Assembly (NCBI RefSeq): GCF_040274945.1
Contig: NZ_JBEMAR010000006.1
Location: 124,001 to 188,000, forward strand
DNA length: 64,000 nucleotides
From: Carnobacterium_B sp040274945
Lineage (GTDB): Bacteria; Bacillota; Bacilli; Lactobacillales; Carnobacteriaceae
Direction: 5' to 3'
The position numbers and the translations under genes were made by a program. A model generated the notes under the pieces. The model made no database searches and had not been told where the DNA came from. It saw only the letters and a program-made list of their open reading frames with translations. Positions 17,418-24,679 of the stretch are shown here, in pieces. Position 1 is the stretch's first letter. Every line of letters begins with the position of its first letter.

Positions 17418-17744
17418 GTGAAATCTAATGTAAATAAAATTATACTTTTGTGTTTAGTCCTATTTACATTAATGATAATTATTGGTTATTTTTTATGGGC
17501 AATACTTATTCCTATTCAAGATTTTGATCTTATAGATAGCAAAGAACAATTAAGAACGCGAAAAGAACTAGTATTGAATTATACATTAGGTGAAAATTTA
17601 CTACATATTGGTTTTATTTCCTCATTAATTCTTCTGATATTAAACCAAGTTATGGCAATCAAAAATAAATTTGTTAAACAGTTGTTGTACTTAAAAATAG
17701 GTTACAACTTTCGTTTTTTTAAGTTTTTTTTTCAATCAAGTTAA
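17418..17744 (+). CDS. Two-helix membrane protein, unknown
   Basis: 108 residues with a GTG start and a moderate AAAGGATTAAAG site. Two membrane segments, IILLCLVLFTLMIIIGYFLW near the N-terminus and LLHIGFISSLILLILNQVMA in the second half, flank a charged outside loop (QDFDLIDSKEQLRTRKE). The aromatic, basic tail (YNFRFFKFFF) may come from a shifted or decayed 3' end. Probably in one unit with the two genes before it. Confidence 0.55.
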   Translation: MKSNVNKIILLCLVLFTLMIIIGYFLWAILIPIQDFDLIDSKEQLRTRKELVLNYTLGENLLHIGFISSLILLILNQVMAIKNKFVKQLLYLKIGYNFRFFKFFFQSS

Positions 17745-17783
17745 CTAGTATATGGCCATGTATTGATGTTAGATAGGAATAAA

Positions 17784-18314
17784 TTATTGAAAATCTTCAA
17801 TAATTTCTGTAACTAAAATTTCTCCACCAATCAGTACTTCAGTGAGATGATTTTCAGCAGGAGAGCTCCAGTATTCTTTTGATTGTTCGATTTTTTCTAA
17901 AAAAGAAGAGTTTTCTAAGGATGGAAGTAAAGCAGCGTTTCCTTTGAAAATGGGTCCGGTAGTTTCTAGTTTGACAATTTGAATAATATCTCTGTTATAA
18001 GATTCAAACAATTCTTTCCATTCAAGCAGGCCCTTTAGACTATCAGATCCATATAAGCATTCGAATCTTGAAGGAAGCATAGGAAAGTATTCTAATCTGA
18101 TCATTTCAGTAATGACTTCTCTAACTGCTCTGGAAGTATGAGATAGAGAATCTTTTAAAAATGATAGGTCTTCATTTTCAATTGTTGAATCTAAATGATG
18201 TATTATCTGGTCCAAAGACTCATTTGATTTACTTTTAAAATTATTGTCTAAGAAAAAGTAATATAATCTATTCTTATGTGTTTTATCGAAACTAATTTTT
18301 TGCCCAACATACAT
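17784..18314 (-). CDS. DUF2441-like protein, start codon apparently lost
   Basis: 176 codons from the first ATG. The sequence (YVGQKISFDKTHKNRLYYFF, AVREVITEMIRLEYFP, ECLYGSDSLKGLLEWKELF, EKIEQSKEYW, VLIGGEILVTEII) resembles DUF2441, a family of unknown function. The ATG has no ribosome site. A perfect AGGAGG stands at 18357-18362, and the open frame between encodes FQYYHLVTRKP, which looks like the true N-terminus. The bases AAAAATTTTCAA there would read AAAAATGTTTCAA with one added G, giving an ATG at ideal spacing. So the start seems to have been lost by a one-base deletion. Confidence 0.6.
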   Translation of the reverse strand: MYVGQKISFDKTHKNRLYYFFLDNNFKSKSNESLDQIIHHLDSTIENEDLSFLKDSLSHTSRAVREVITEMIRLEYFPMLPSRFECLYGSDSLKGLLEWKELFESYNRDIIQIVKLETTGPIFKGNAALLPSLENSSFLEKIEQSKEYWSSPAENHLTEVLIGGEILVTEIIEDFQ

Positions 18315-18373
18315 TGGTTTTCTTGTAACTAGATGGTAGTATTGAAAATTTTTATACCTCCTTATTTATACTA

Positions 18374-19132
18374 CTATTTATTTGAAATAAGACTATTGAT
18401 TAGTTTAAATAAAAGACTCATAAGTAAATATGGACTCAATAATAAAAATAAATAACTGATAACTAACACTTGTGGGCTATTACTATTAGGAGGCATAATT
18501 TGCGTATTTCTTAAGCCAGTTAATAGACCTCCTGTATTGAATTGAATTTCAATAAAAAGCATTACAGTGATCATTTCTAGATAAATAAACTTCACAATGT
18601 TTTCTAAAAAGGGTAGTAAATTTGGAATAACATAGGAAAAGAATAGTTTATATTTAGGATACCCCAATGATTTTGCGAAGACAAAATAATTGGATAGATA
18701 AACATCTTTGATATACGGAGTCATGTATTTAATCAAAAAAATAATTGGAAAAATGCTCAATATAACTAATGGAACAATTATCGCCGGTTCTCTAGGCGTA
18801 CCAACTGTTTTAAATAGATAGATGGAAGTTTCTTTATAGATAACGACACTCAACCAATGGACAAAGAATACAATGCCAAGCACAGGCAAACTCTCAATGT
18901 CTTCTAAATACCGTATCAATCTCGTTACCGTTTTATTCTTCAATTTGGGGAGATAGTAACTGTACACAAGTAGTGAAAATAATGTTATGGCTAAACTAGC
19001 ACTGATTAATTTTAACGTATAATCACCGTTAGTTTGTTGATAAATAACGAATAATTCAGATAAGTAACGATATGTAAAAATTTGTACAAGGGATTCTTTA
19101 ACCATTTCCAATAATAAGTCTGGATTCCTCAT
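18374..19132 (-). CDS. Oligopeptide-type ABC permease, OppB-like, start unclear
   Basis: Inner-membrane permease of the binding-protein-dependent type. The coupling loop is VFAKSLGYPKYKLFFSYVIP, followed by FIEIQFNTGGL, as in OppB/DppB proteins. About six helices are predicted. The ATG at 19132 lacks a ribosome site and the first helix. The open frame continues upstream with NPFKEIIKQSISLITLLAGI, and the codon with ideal spacing (seven bases) from GGAGGG is ATC at 19234-19232, where ATG would be expected. With that start the protein has 286 residues and overlaps the upstream gene by 14 bases. No ATPase or binding protein is nearby. Confidence 0.65.
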   Translation of the reverse strand: MRNPDLLLEMVKESLVQIFTYRYLSELFVIYQQTNGDYTLKLISASLAITLFSLLVYSYYLPKLKNKTVTRLIRYLEDIESLPVLGIVFFVHWLSVVIYKETSIYLFKTVGTPREPAIIVPLVILSIFPIIFLIKYMTPYIKDVYLSNYFVFAKSLGYPKYKLFFSYVIPNLLPFLENIVKFIYLEMITVMLFIEIQFNTGGLLTGLRNTQIMPPNSNSPQVLVISYLFLLLSPYLLMSLLFKLINSLISNK

Positions 19133-19220
19133 ACTTAAAGGTAATGAATGACTTAAACAAACAAGTAGAATGATACCAGCCAGTAGGGTAATAAGCGAAA
19201 TGGATTGCTTTATAATTTCT

Positions 19221-20162
19221 TTAAATGGATTGATTTTGCATCCCTCCCATTAAAGAGCGCTTGATTCTATTGAGCAAGAGAATAAGGGCTCCATAAAAAG
19301 CTAACGGAATGAGCACTGTCCATGGAGTGCTAGCTAGTCGATTAATATTTTGCCCAATCAACCCACTCCATTCGTTAGATATGGTTACGGTATATTTGGT
19401 ACTGGCATCTAACTGGGTTACTAGGGAGCCTCCTAGATATAATTGGAAGTAGGCTAAGTAAATAAAGAGAGATAAATTTTGCGTTAGGATTTTGAAAAAT
19501 AAATTTAATGTAAGTTCTGTTAATTGTGGTTTAAAAGAATACCTAACCATTCTAAACTTAGAACTCCCTAATGTCTGGCTAGCAAGGGCGAAATCTTGCT
19601 TGAAAAGTACGCTTAATTCAGAATGATAAAGTTTCACTAAATTAGGCAGCCCTACAAGAAATAAAACAAACAATTGGATTATCACAAATTTCAAATTAGC
19701 CGATGGTTGAACATCATCGGTATTAAAGAGTAATGCGTTAGAATAAGGTCCAATTAATAATAGTAATAAAAAAGGCTTAGGGATTAACGTAAAAAGTTTA
19801 TCAAAATAAGAAAAGATAGGCAGCAAAATTTTTGATCCTAATTTATGAAGAGTCAGAATGGTTATAACTAAACTACTTAATATTTGAGCGATACTTAATA
19901 ATAAACCAATAAAAAAAGTGTATTTAAATCCTTGAATGATTTTGGCAAAGATAGTAAACCCTATGATATCTGTACCAAATGGCAGAACTTCCAGAGGAGT
20001 GAAAGGCGGATAGTTTACCTCTCCATTTATCATAGTCTGTTCTACTCGAATTGTTAAAAATTTTGATAATAAGGGCTCATATAAACAACTAAGCAGTAAA
20101 AAAAATAACACGATTGAACACAATATCCACAACGTTGTATTTTTATTTTTTAATGTTTTCAT
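19221..20162 (-). CDS. Oligopeptide-type ABC permease, OppC-like
   Basis: A 313-residue membrane protein. An N-terminal helix (LWILCSIVLFFLLLSCLY) and an outside domain precede LPFGTDIIGFTIFAKIIQG, equivalent to the GTDxxGRD motif that opens OppC/DppC permeases. The coupling loop is DFALASQTLGSSKFRMVRYS. Sequence is strongly diverged from typical OppC. It overlaps the upstream 149-residue gene by one base and the downstream OppB-like gene by 14, so the three are one unit. The transported peptide is unknown, and the ATPases would have to come from elsewhere. Confidence 0.7.
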   Translation of the reverse strand: MKTLKNKNTTLWILCSIVLFFLLLSCLYEPLLSKFLTIRVEQTMINGEVNYPPFTPLEVLPFGTDIIGFTIFAKIIQGFKYTFFIGLLLSIAQILSSLVITILTLHKLGSKILLPIFSYFDKLFTLIPKPFLLLLLIGPYSNALLFNTDDVQPSANLKFVIIQLFVLFLVGLPNLVKLYHSELSVLFKQDFALASQTLGSSKFRMVRYSFKPQLTELTLNLFFKILTQNLSLFIYLAYFQLYLGGSLVTQLDASTKYTVTISNEWSGLIGQNINRLASTPWTVLIPLAFYGALILLLNRIKRSLMGGMQNQSI

Positions 20163-20611
20163 TAAAAAAAATGTCCTCCATCTTTATTTTTTTTTTTAAA
20201 TGACGGTTTGCTTATTTTATTGTAAACAATAGCGAATAATAGAGTACCTCCATAATAGCCAGCATACCAAGGAAGCTCATTTATTATATATACCGCTTCT
20301 ACTGTAGTAGGTAGAGATAACATGTTTAAAAATAAAGGCAAAATAGAAAGAGCCAAATAGACTATAAAGCAGAAGGTAAGTATGATATAAAAGCTCTTAG
20401 AATTTGAAAAGTTCAAGGAATATAAAGATAGGAAAATCAAAATAAGTGCAATAACTAGAGGGAAAAGTATATTTACTATGCGAATAGAACTAGTTATAGC
20501 AAGTGGATCTTCTAAAAAAAGGTTTTCAATGGACACTAAGTAAACATTGTAAAAATAAATAGACAAAGCTGGCACAATGGTAAAGGCTAAATAAAATAGG
20601 ATTTTCTTCAT
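20162..20611 (-). CDS. Membrane protein encoded with the permease pair, unknown
   Basis: 149 residues with four predicted helices (ILFYLAFTIVPALSIYFYNV, IVNILFPLVIALILIFLSLY, SFYIILTFCFIVYLALSIL and a C-terminal one around YGGTLLFAIVY). The tail is basic (SKPSFKKKNKDGGH). AGGAGG precedes the ATG. It ends at the start of the OppC-like gene (TAATG). Not a recognised ABC component; it may be an accessory or immunity-type subunit of the transporter. Confidence 0.65.
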   Translation of the reverse strand: MKKILFYLAFTIVPALSIYFYNVYLVSIENLFLEDPLAITSSIRIVNILFPLVIALILIFLSLYSLNFSNSKSFYIILTFCFIVYLALSILPLFLNMLSLPTTVEAVYIINELPWYAGYYGGTLLFAIVYNKISKPSFKKKNKDGGHFF

Positions 20612-20968
20612 AACATTCCTCCTAATAGTTCAATAGATAACAAGTTTTATTTTTAATCTTTTTCTCATTATATAGTGCAGAAAAAAATAGTAAAGTTTTT
20701 TATTTGATTAACTATTTTATTTATAAAGTGTCAATAGAACAAAACAAGTTATTTGTAGTATGATTTTTAAGATTATTCTTTGTTAAGTAACAAGATGAAC
20801 AAAAGTATTACTAATTGTTTTACATACAAAGTGGCTATAGAAACATGACACTAGATAAAAGCATATTTCTCGAATACAAAAAACAGCAAATCATTATTTA
20901 GATTTGCTGTTTTTATGTATTCATATTTCTATTCGTTTTGAAAATAGAAAACAGTATTTTAAATTTTT
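20612..20968. other. Gene-free stretch before the permease cluster
   Basis: AT-rich intergenic DNA holding the upstream control region of the minus-strand permease unit and a terminator (20878-20915). No small gene with a ribosome site was seen. Confidence 0.5.
20878..20915. terminator. Terminator of the XRE gene, probably bidirectional
   Basis: AAAAACAGCAAATC with its complement, eight-base loop, A and T tracts on both sides. Confidence 0.85.
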
Positions 20969-21262
20969 TTAAATCAAACCTGTTAAAAAAGCCAATAACT
21001 CATATTGCTTTTCTTCCGGTAATTGCTTGATTTGAGAAATAAGTTTTTGTTCCACAGGGCTTATTTCTGAATTAAAAAATTCAGAAAGAGTTACGCCTAA
21101 AACGTCACAAATATGTGCGAGTGTTTTTAAGGACAGTTTTGTTGAATTGTTTTCGATTGCTGAAATAAAAGGGGGAGAAACGTTAATACGTTCTGATAAT
21201 TCCTTTGCTGTCATATTATTTAATTTTCTTAGCTCCTGAATTCTGTTGCCGATTTCCATCAT
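20969..21262 (-). CDS. XRE-family helix-turn-helix regulator
   Basis: A 97-residue DNA-binding protein. Residues 5-60 form a Cro/CI domain: IQELRKLNNMTAKELSERIN, VSPPFISAIENNSTKLSL and LAHICDVLGVTLSEFF. A short C-terminal helix (EEKQYELLAFLTGL) may dimerise. Size and layout fit SinR-like chromosomal regulators. It is divergent from the SulP gene, so local control of that gene is possible but not shown. Two adjacent ATG codons (21262 and 21259) follow AAGGA. Confidence 0.88.
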   Translation of the reverse strand: MMEIGNRIQELRKLNNMTAKELSERINVSPPFISAIENNSTKLSLKTLAHICDVLGVTLSEFFNSEISPVEQKLISQIKQLPEEKQYELLAFLTGLI

Positions 21263-21452
21263 ATCATCCTTAACTATAAAATTTCACTTCTGCTTAACTA
21301 TTTTAACATATTTTATTTATCATTATAATGTTAAAATTGCTTTCAGGTTATTTAATGAATTCTGAACTATATTTTTATTGGTTTTTATTTACTCATGTGT
21401 TAATATATTTTATTGTGAGCTGTTTTGTCTAAGTTTGAGAAGGAAGGTAGTT

Positions 21453-22886
21453 ATGCAAAAGTATAAAAATGAATGGTTTGGTAATATTAAAGGAGATATT
21501 CTAGCTGGAATTGTTGTTTGCTTAGCTTTATTTCCTGAAGTCATTGGATTTATGTTGGTTGCTGGTGTGGAACCCATCGTAGGTGTCTATGCAACATTTT
21601 TTATCACAGCAACGGCTGCATTTTTTGGAGGTCGGACTGGATTAATTTCAGCAGCTGCAGGCTCAGTTGCATTAGTACTTGCTCATTTAGTTGCGGAATA
21701 TGGGGTAGAATATCTGTTTGCTGCAACAATTTTAGCCGGAATCATACAAGTTGTACTAGGTTTATTTAAAGTAGGAAAATTAATGCGTTACATACCAAAA
21801 CCTGTTATGTTGGGATTTGTAAATGGATTAGGTATTATGATGTTTTTATCTCAATTGGATCATTTCAAAGGGAACTCGATATTACTTGTGCTTGGGATTA
21901 TTGGAATTGCCATTATATTTTTAGCTCCTAAGTTAACAAAAAAAATTCCTGCACCGATTATTTCAATTGTAGTCGTTACCGCTCTTGTGTTGGGATTAGA
22001 TTTAAATGCCCAACTGTTAGGTGATTTAGGAACTATTTCAAGTGACCTACCTAAATTTGGTATTCCAAGTGTGCCTATGAATATAGATACACTTAAAATT
22101 ATTCTACCTACTGCGCTTTCTGTTGCTATCGTTGGGTTAGTAGAATCATTATTGACAGCACAATTAGTGGATGAATTAACGAATGAACCAAGTGATAAAA
22201 ATCGTGAATCATTGAGTCAAGGACTCGGAAATGTGTTATCTGGTTTCTTTGGTGGGATTGCTGGTTGTGGTATGATTGGCCAAACGATTATTAATCTTAA
22301 TTATGGTGGAATTGGTCGTTTAGCAACATTCTTGTCTGGTTTCTTCATGTTAATGTCGGTAGTATTATTTAATAAAGTAGTAATTCAAATTCCAATCGTT
22401 GCTCTTGCAGCAGTAATGGTCGTTGTAGCCTATGAAACCATTGACTGGAGATCGGTTAAACGATTAAATACCATGCCTAAAAATGAAAGTTTTGTTATGC
22501 TTTTAACCGTTGGAATTGTATTAGTTACACACAATCTAGCCTATGGTGTAGTTGCTGGGACTCTAGTAAGTGCTATTTTTGCAGCCTTTAACATGACCCA
22601 TTTCCAAGTAGAAAAAGGAACAGATCATGATGAGTATCATTATAAGGCGCATGGGCATCTTTATTTCGCATCAGCTGAAAAGTTTTTAGACTTTTTTGTA
22701 CATGATTTTGACCATGAAGGTGAATTAGTTATCGATGTTAGTGCTATGACTTTATGGGATTCTACGGCTGTTGAAGCTATTGATAAATTGATCAGTAAAA
22801 ATAAAGAATCTGGTTTAACTTTTATTAATGCGAATAAACAAAGCAAAGAATTGTTTAAGAAAAACTCAATACACAAGATGAAATAA
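21453..22886 (+). CDS. SulP-family anion transporter with STAS domain
   Basis: A 477-residue integral membrane protein, probably moving sulfate, bicarbonate or another anion with sodium or protons. The SulP core begins with GDILAGIVVCLALFPEVIGF and shows GVEPIVGVYATFF and GGRTGLISAAAGSVALVL. About 12 helices are predicted. A C-terminal STAS domain (ELVIDVSAMTLWDSTAVEAI) lies at about residues 410-470. The ATG at 21453 has AGGAAGG; the open frame upstream has no site. Bacterial members of this kind are often bicarbonate transporters (BicA-like), but the substrate is not decided here. Confidence 0.9.
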   Translation: MQKYKNEWFGNIKGDILAGIVVCLALFPEVIGFMLVAGVEPIVGVYATFFITATAAFFGGRTGLISAAAGSVALVLAHLVAEYGVEYLFAATILAGIIQVVLGLFKVGKLMRYIPKPVMLGFVNGLGIMMFLSQLDHFKGNSILLVLGIIGIAIIFLAPKLTKKIPAPIISIVVVTALVLGLDLNAQLLGDLGTISSDLPKFGIPSVPMNIDTLKIILPTALSVAIVGLVESLLTAQLVDELTNEPSDKNRESLSQGLGNVLSGFFGGIAGCGMIGQTIINLNYGGIGRLATFLSGFFMLMSVVLFNKVVIQIPIVALAAVMVVVAYETIDWRSVKRLNTMPKNESFVMLLTVGIVLVTHNLAYGVVAGTLVSAIFAAFNMTHFQVEKGTDHDEYHYKAHGHLYFASAEKFLDFFVHDFDHEGELVIDVSAMTLWDSTAVEAIDKLISKNKESGLTFINANKQSKELFKKNSIHKMK

Positions 22887-22990
22887 TAGAGAAAGACGTA
22901 ATTGTTGTCATTAAATTCTATCCCTTTAAACAAATGAGTAACTACACTATTTTAGATGGATTTATTTAAGAGTACCTTTTATGTAGTATT

Positions 22991-23042
22991 AGATAGAGCC
23001 ACTGCTTACATGAAAATGTATGCAGTGGCTCTATCTTTTTTT
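22991..23042. terminator. Terminator between convergent genes
   Basis: 15-bp stem AGATAGAGCCACTGC with its complement plus an inner ACAT/ATGT stem, then T7. Confidence 0.9.
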
Positions 23043-23083
23043 AAAAGTATGTTTTAATCTTGAAATTTGTAAAATACCTTTTG

Positions 23084-23413
23084 TTATTCTGATGCTTTAT
23101 CTTTATGTAAAATAATGCTAGTGACATTAAGAGTAATTGTTACAATAAGGAGTACCGCTGATATCCAGTTTAAAGTAGACGTTGTATCCATAAGTGCAGA
23201 AATATCTTGAATAGTGACTAAATAATTAGTGTAAGAAATTTGAAACCATAAGGCAGTTGCACAAGACCCCATACTCAAGACAATCATAGTTAATTGGCTA
23301 TTTCCTCTTTTTTTACGACGTATAATATTAAAGATTGGGATAAACCAAGCAATTAAGCCAAGAACTAGACTACCTAAATTAAGCCAACCGTAATCAAATA
23401 AATTCAGCATCAT
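23084..23413 (-). CDS. Three-helix membrane protein, often named cytochrome c oxidase subunit 4-like
   Basis: 109 residues with three helices (SLVLGLIAWFIPIFNII, TMIVLSMGSCATALWFQISY, WISAVLLIVTITLNVTSIIL). WLNLGSLVLGL at the start and ISALMDTTSTLNW in the loop recall small Firmicute proteins that databases label cytochrome c oxidase subunit 4. In a fermentative lactic acid bacterium that role is unlikely, and no oxidase genes are nearby. AAAGGAG precedes two consecutive ATG codons. True function unknown. Confidence 0.65.
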   Translation of the reverse strand: MMLNLFDYGWLNLGSLVLGLIAWFIPIFNIIRRKKRGNSQLTMIVLSMGSCATALWFQISYTNYLVTIQDISALMDTTSTLNWISAVLLIVTITLNVTSIILHKDKASE

Positions 23414-23484
23414 AATCTCCTTTCAAAACTCGTATATTATTTATAGTATAGCCTATAAATAATATAATTCCTTATTTTTATTGG

Positions 23485-23552
23485 ATGTAAACCATTGGTT
23501 GCTAATTGTAAACTAATGGATGCGTTACTTTTGGAGTAGAAACTGAGAGAAT
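23485..23552 (+). promoter_or_regulatory. Tandem 21-bp repeat promoter, copy B
   Basis: Repeats at 23485-23505 (ATGTAAACCATTGGTTGCT) and 23506-23526 (TTGTAAACTAATGGATGCG). GAGAAT (23547-23552) comes 20 bases after the second. Same geometry as copies A and C. Confidence 0.7.
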
Positions 23553-23627
23553 AAAGATAGGAACTTATTTAGAGATAAAGATGTTTAATTAATGTTAGAG
23601 GTACAAAAAATTGAAAGGAAATTATTC

Positions 23628-23840
23628 ATGAAAAATTATAAAAAGATTCTAGGCTATAGTTTAATGTTAGCAGCTATCTTAATAGTAGTTCGTTTACCCA
23701 ATATGGCTTATCCAATACCTGATGAGGATGGAATGGATATTGACCTCTATATCCTAGAAGTGGTTTTAAATATAGTAAGGTATGTTCTTCTTTCAATCTT
23801 CTCTTTTGTTTTAGGTATAAAAATTGTGTTTAAGAATTAG
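23628..23840 (+). CDS. Two-helix membrane protein, unknown
   Basis: 70 residues. MKNYKKI leads into a helix (LGYSLMLAAILIVVRL), an acidic outside loop (PNMAYPIPDEDGMDIDLYIL) and a second helix (VVLNIVRYVLLSIFSFVLGI). The ATG at 23628 has AAAGGAAATT. It is the first gene behind repeat promoter B. Its MKxYxKIL start resembles the 30-residue peptide behind promoter A (17291-17383), a faint hint that the two operons carry related small proteins. Confidence 0.65.
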   Translation: MKNYKKILGYSLMLAAILIVVRLPNMAYPIPDEDGMDIDLYILEVVLNIVRYVLLSIFSFVLGIKIVFKN

Positions 23841-23956
23841 AAAGAAAAATTCTTCACTTATATGTGATTTTATAAATAGTACATCAACAAGGGAGAAAAA
23901 TAGAATAGATAGTGTAAGAGAAATAGTTACATGATTCACAGAAAGGAGGACTTAAA

Positions 23957-24238
23957 TTGAGTGGGAAGTATATACTTAAAGGGTTATTTTTATTAGTATT
24001 GAGTCCCTTAACAATTTATTATTTTATGAAGATGCCAGGATCAGAGGTAACTATTAATTCAATTGTTATTCTATTTTTTACGATATTTTTGATATATGAT
24101 GAAATCACTTTATCTAAGGATCATTCAGTTAATAGACATCCTTATCAACTAATTATAGACAGATTGTTAGTTGCGATTTTAATTGTCATTTCAATAGATG
24201 TTCTAATCGCTTTTTTTGTTAACGGGATTACTATATAA
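23957..24238 (+). CDS. Three-helix membrane protein, unknown
   Basis: 93 residues with a TTG start seven bases after AAAGGAGGA. Three hydrophobic segments (LKGLFLLVLSPLTIYYFM, INSIVILFFTIFLIYDEI, LLVAILIVISIDVLIAFFV) are separated by a loop with KDHSVNRHPYQ. Second gene behind promoter B. No recognised family. Confidence 0.6.
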   Translation: MSGKYILKGLFLLVLSPLTIYYFMKMPGSEVTINSIVILFFTIFLIYDEITLSKDHSVNRHPYQLIIDRLLVAILIVISIDVLIAFFVNGITI

Positions 24239-24362
24239 TTTAAAATATAAATAGATAGAATAATAGATTCTACTAGTGGTTCTTTTTACTATAAGTTATA
24301 AACGTGTATACTATAAATGAAAGCGGTGTAAGAGATATAAAAGAGATAGGGGAGTGAGATAA

Positions 24363-24596
24363 ATGTCTACAGAATCAGCTATGAATTTAAATATAAATGT
24401 TTATGAGGTAATGGATTTTTACGCTGACGTGTTTGAGGTAGAAAAAAATGGACTGATAACAAATGATGAAAATACATTTGACCCCGATGTCGTTCTTTTT
24501 AATAATGAAATCAACCGTTACGATAAACTTAAAGAAAATGGTCAGGTAGAAATAGAAAAGATAACTAAAGATATTTATCAAGTTGAAATACATTAA
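24363..24596 (+). CDS. Small acidic cytoplasmic protein, unknown
   Basis: 77 residues, acidic, without membrane segments. The start is ATG after GGGGAGTGAGATAA. The C-terminus (YDKLKENGQVEIEKITKDIYQVEI) looks like a short beta-rich domain. It is the last gene before a strong bidirectional terminator. A TATACT about 50 bases upstream could be its own -10. Function unknown. Confidence 0.6.
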   Translation: MSTESAMNLNINVYEVMDFYADVFEVEKNGLITNDENTFDPDVVLFNNEINRYDKLKENGQVEIEKITKDIYQVEIH

Positions 24597-24626
24597 ATTA
24601 GATAGGAACATGTATTGTAGTTAAAT

Positions 24627-24667
24627 AAGACTCCTAACACTGTTTAAACTAGTGTTAGGAGTCTTAT
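24627..24667. terminator. Bidirectional terminator between convergent genes
   Basis: 15-bp perfect stem AAGACTCCTAACACT with its complement, nine-base loop, T-rich on both strands. Confidence 0.9.
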
Positions 24668-24679
24668 TTCTGATTGTTT

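Noticed and set aside
20800..20840. ATGTAAAAC-like repeat upstream of the permease cluster
   Set aside because: One poor match without a tandem partner or a -10 at 20 bases.
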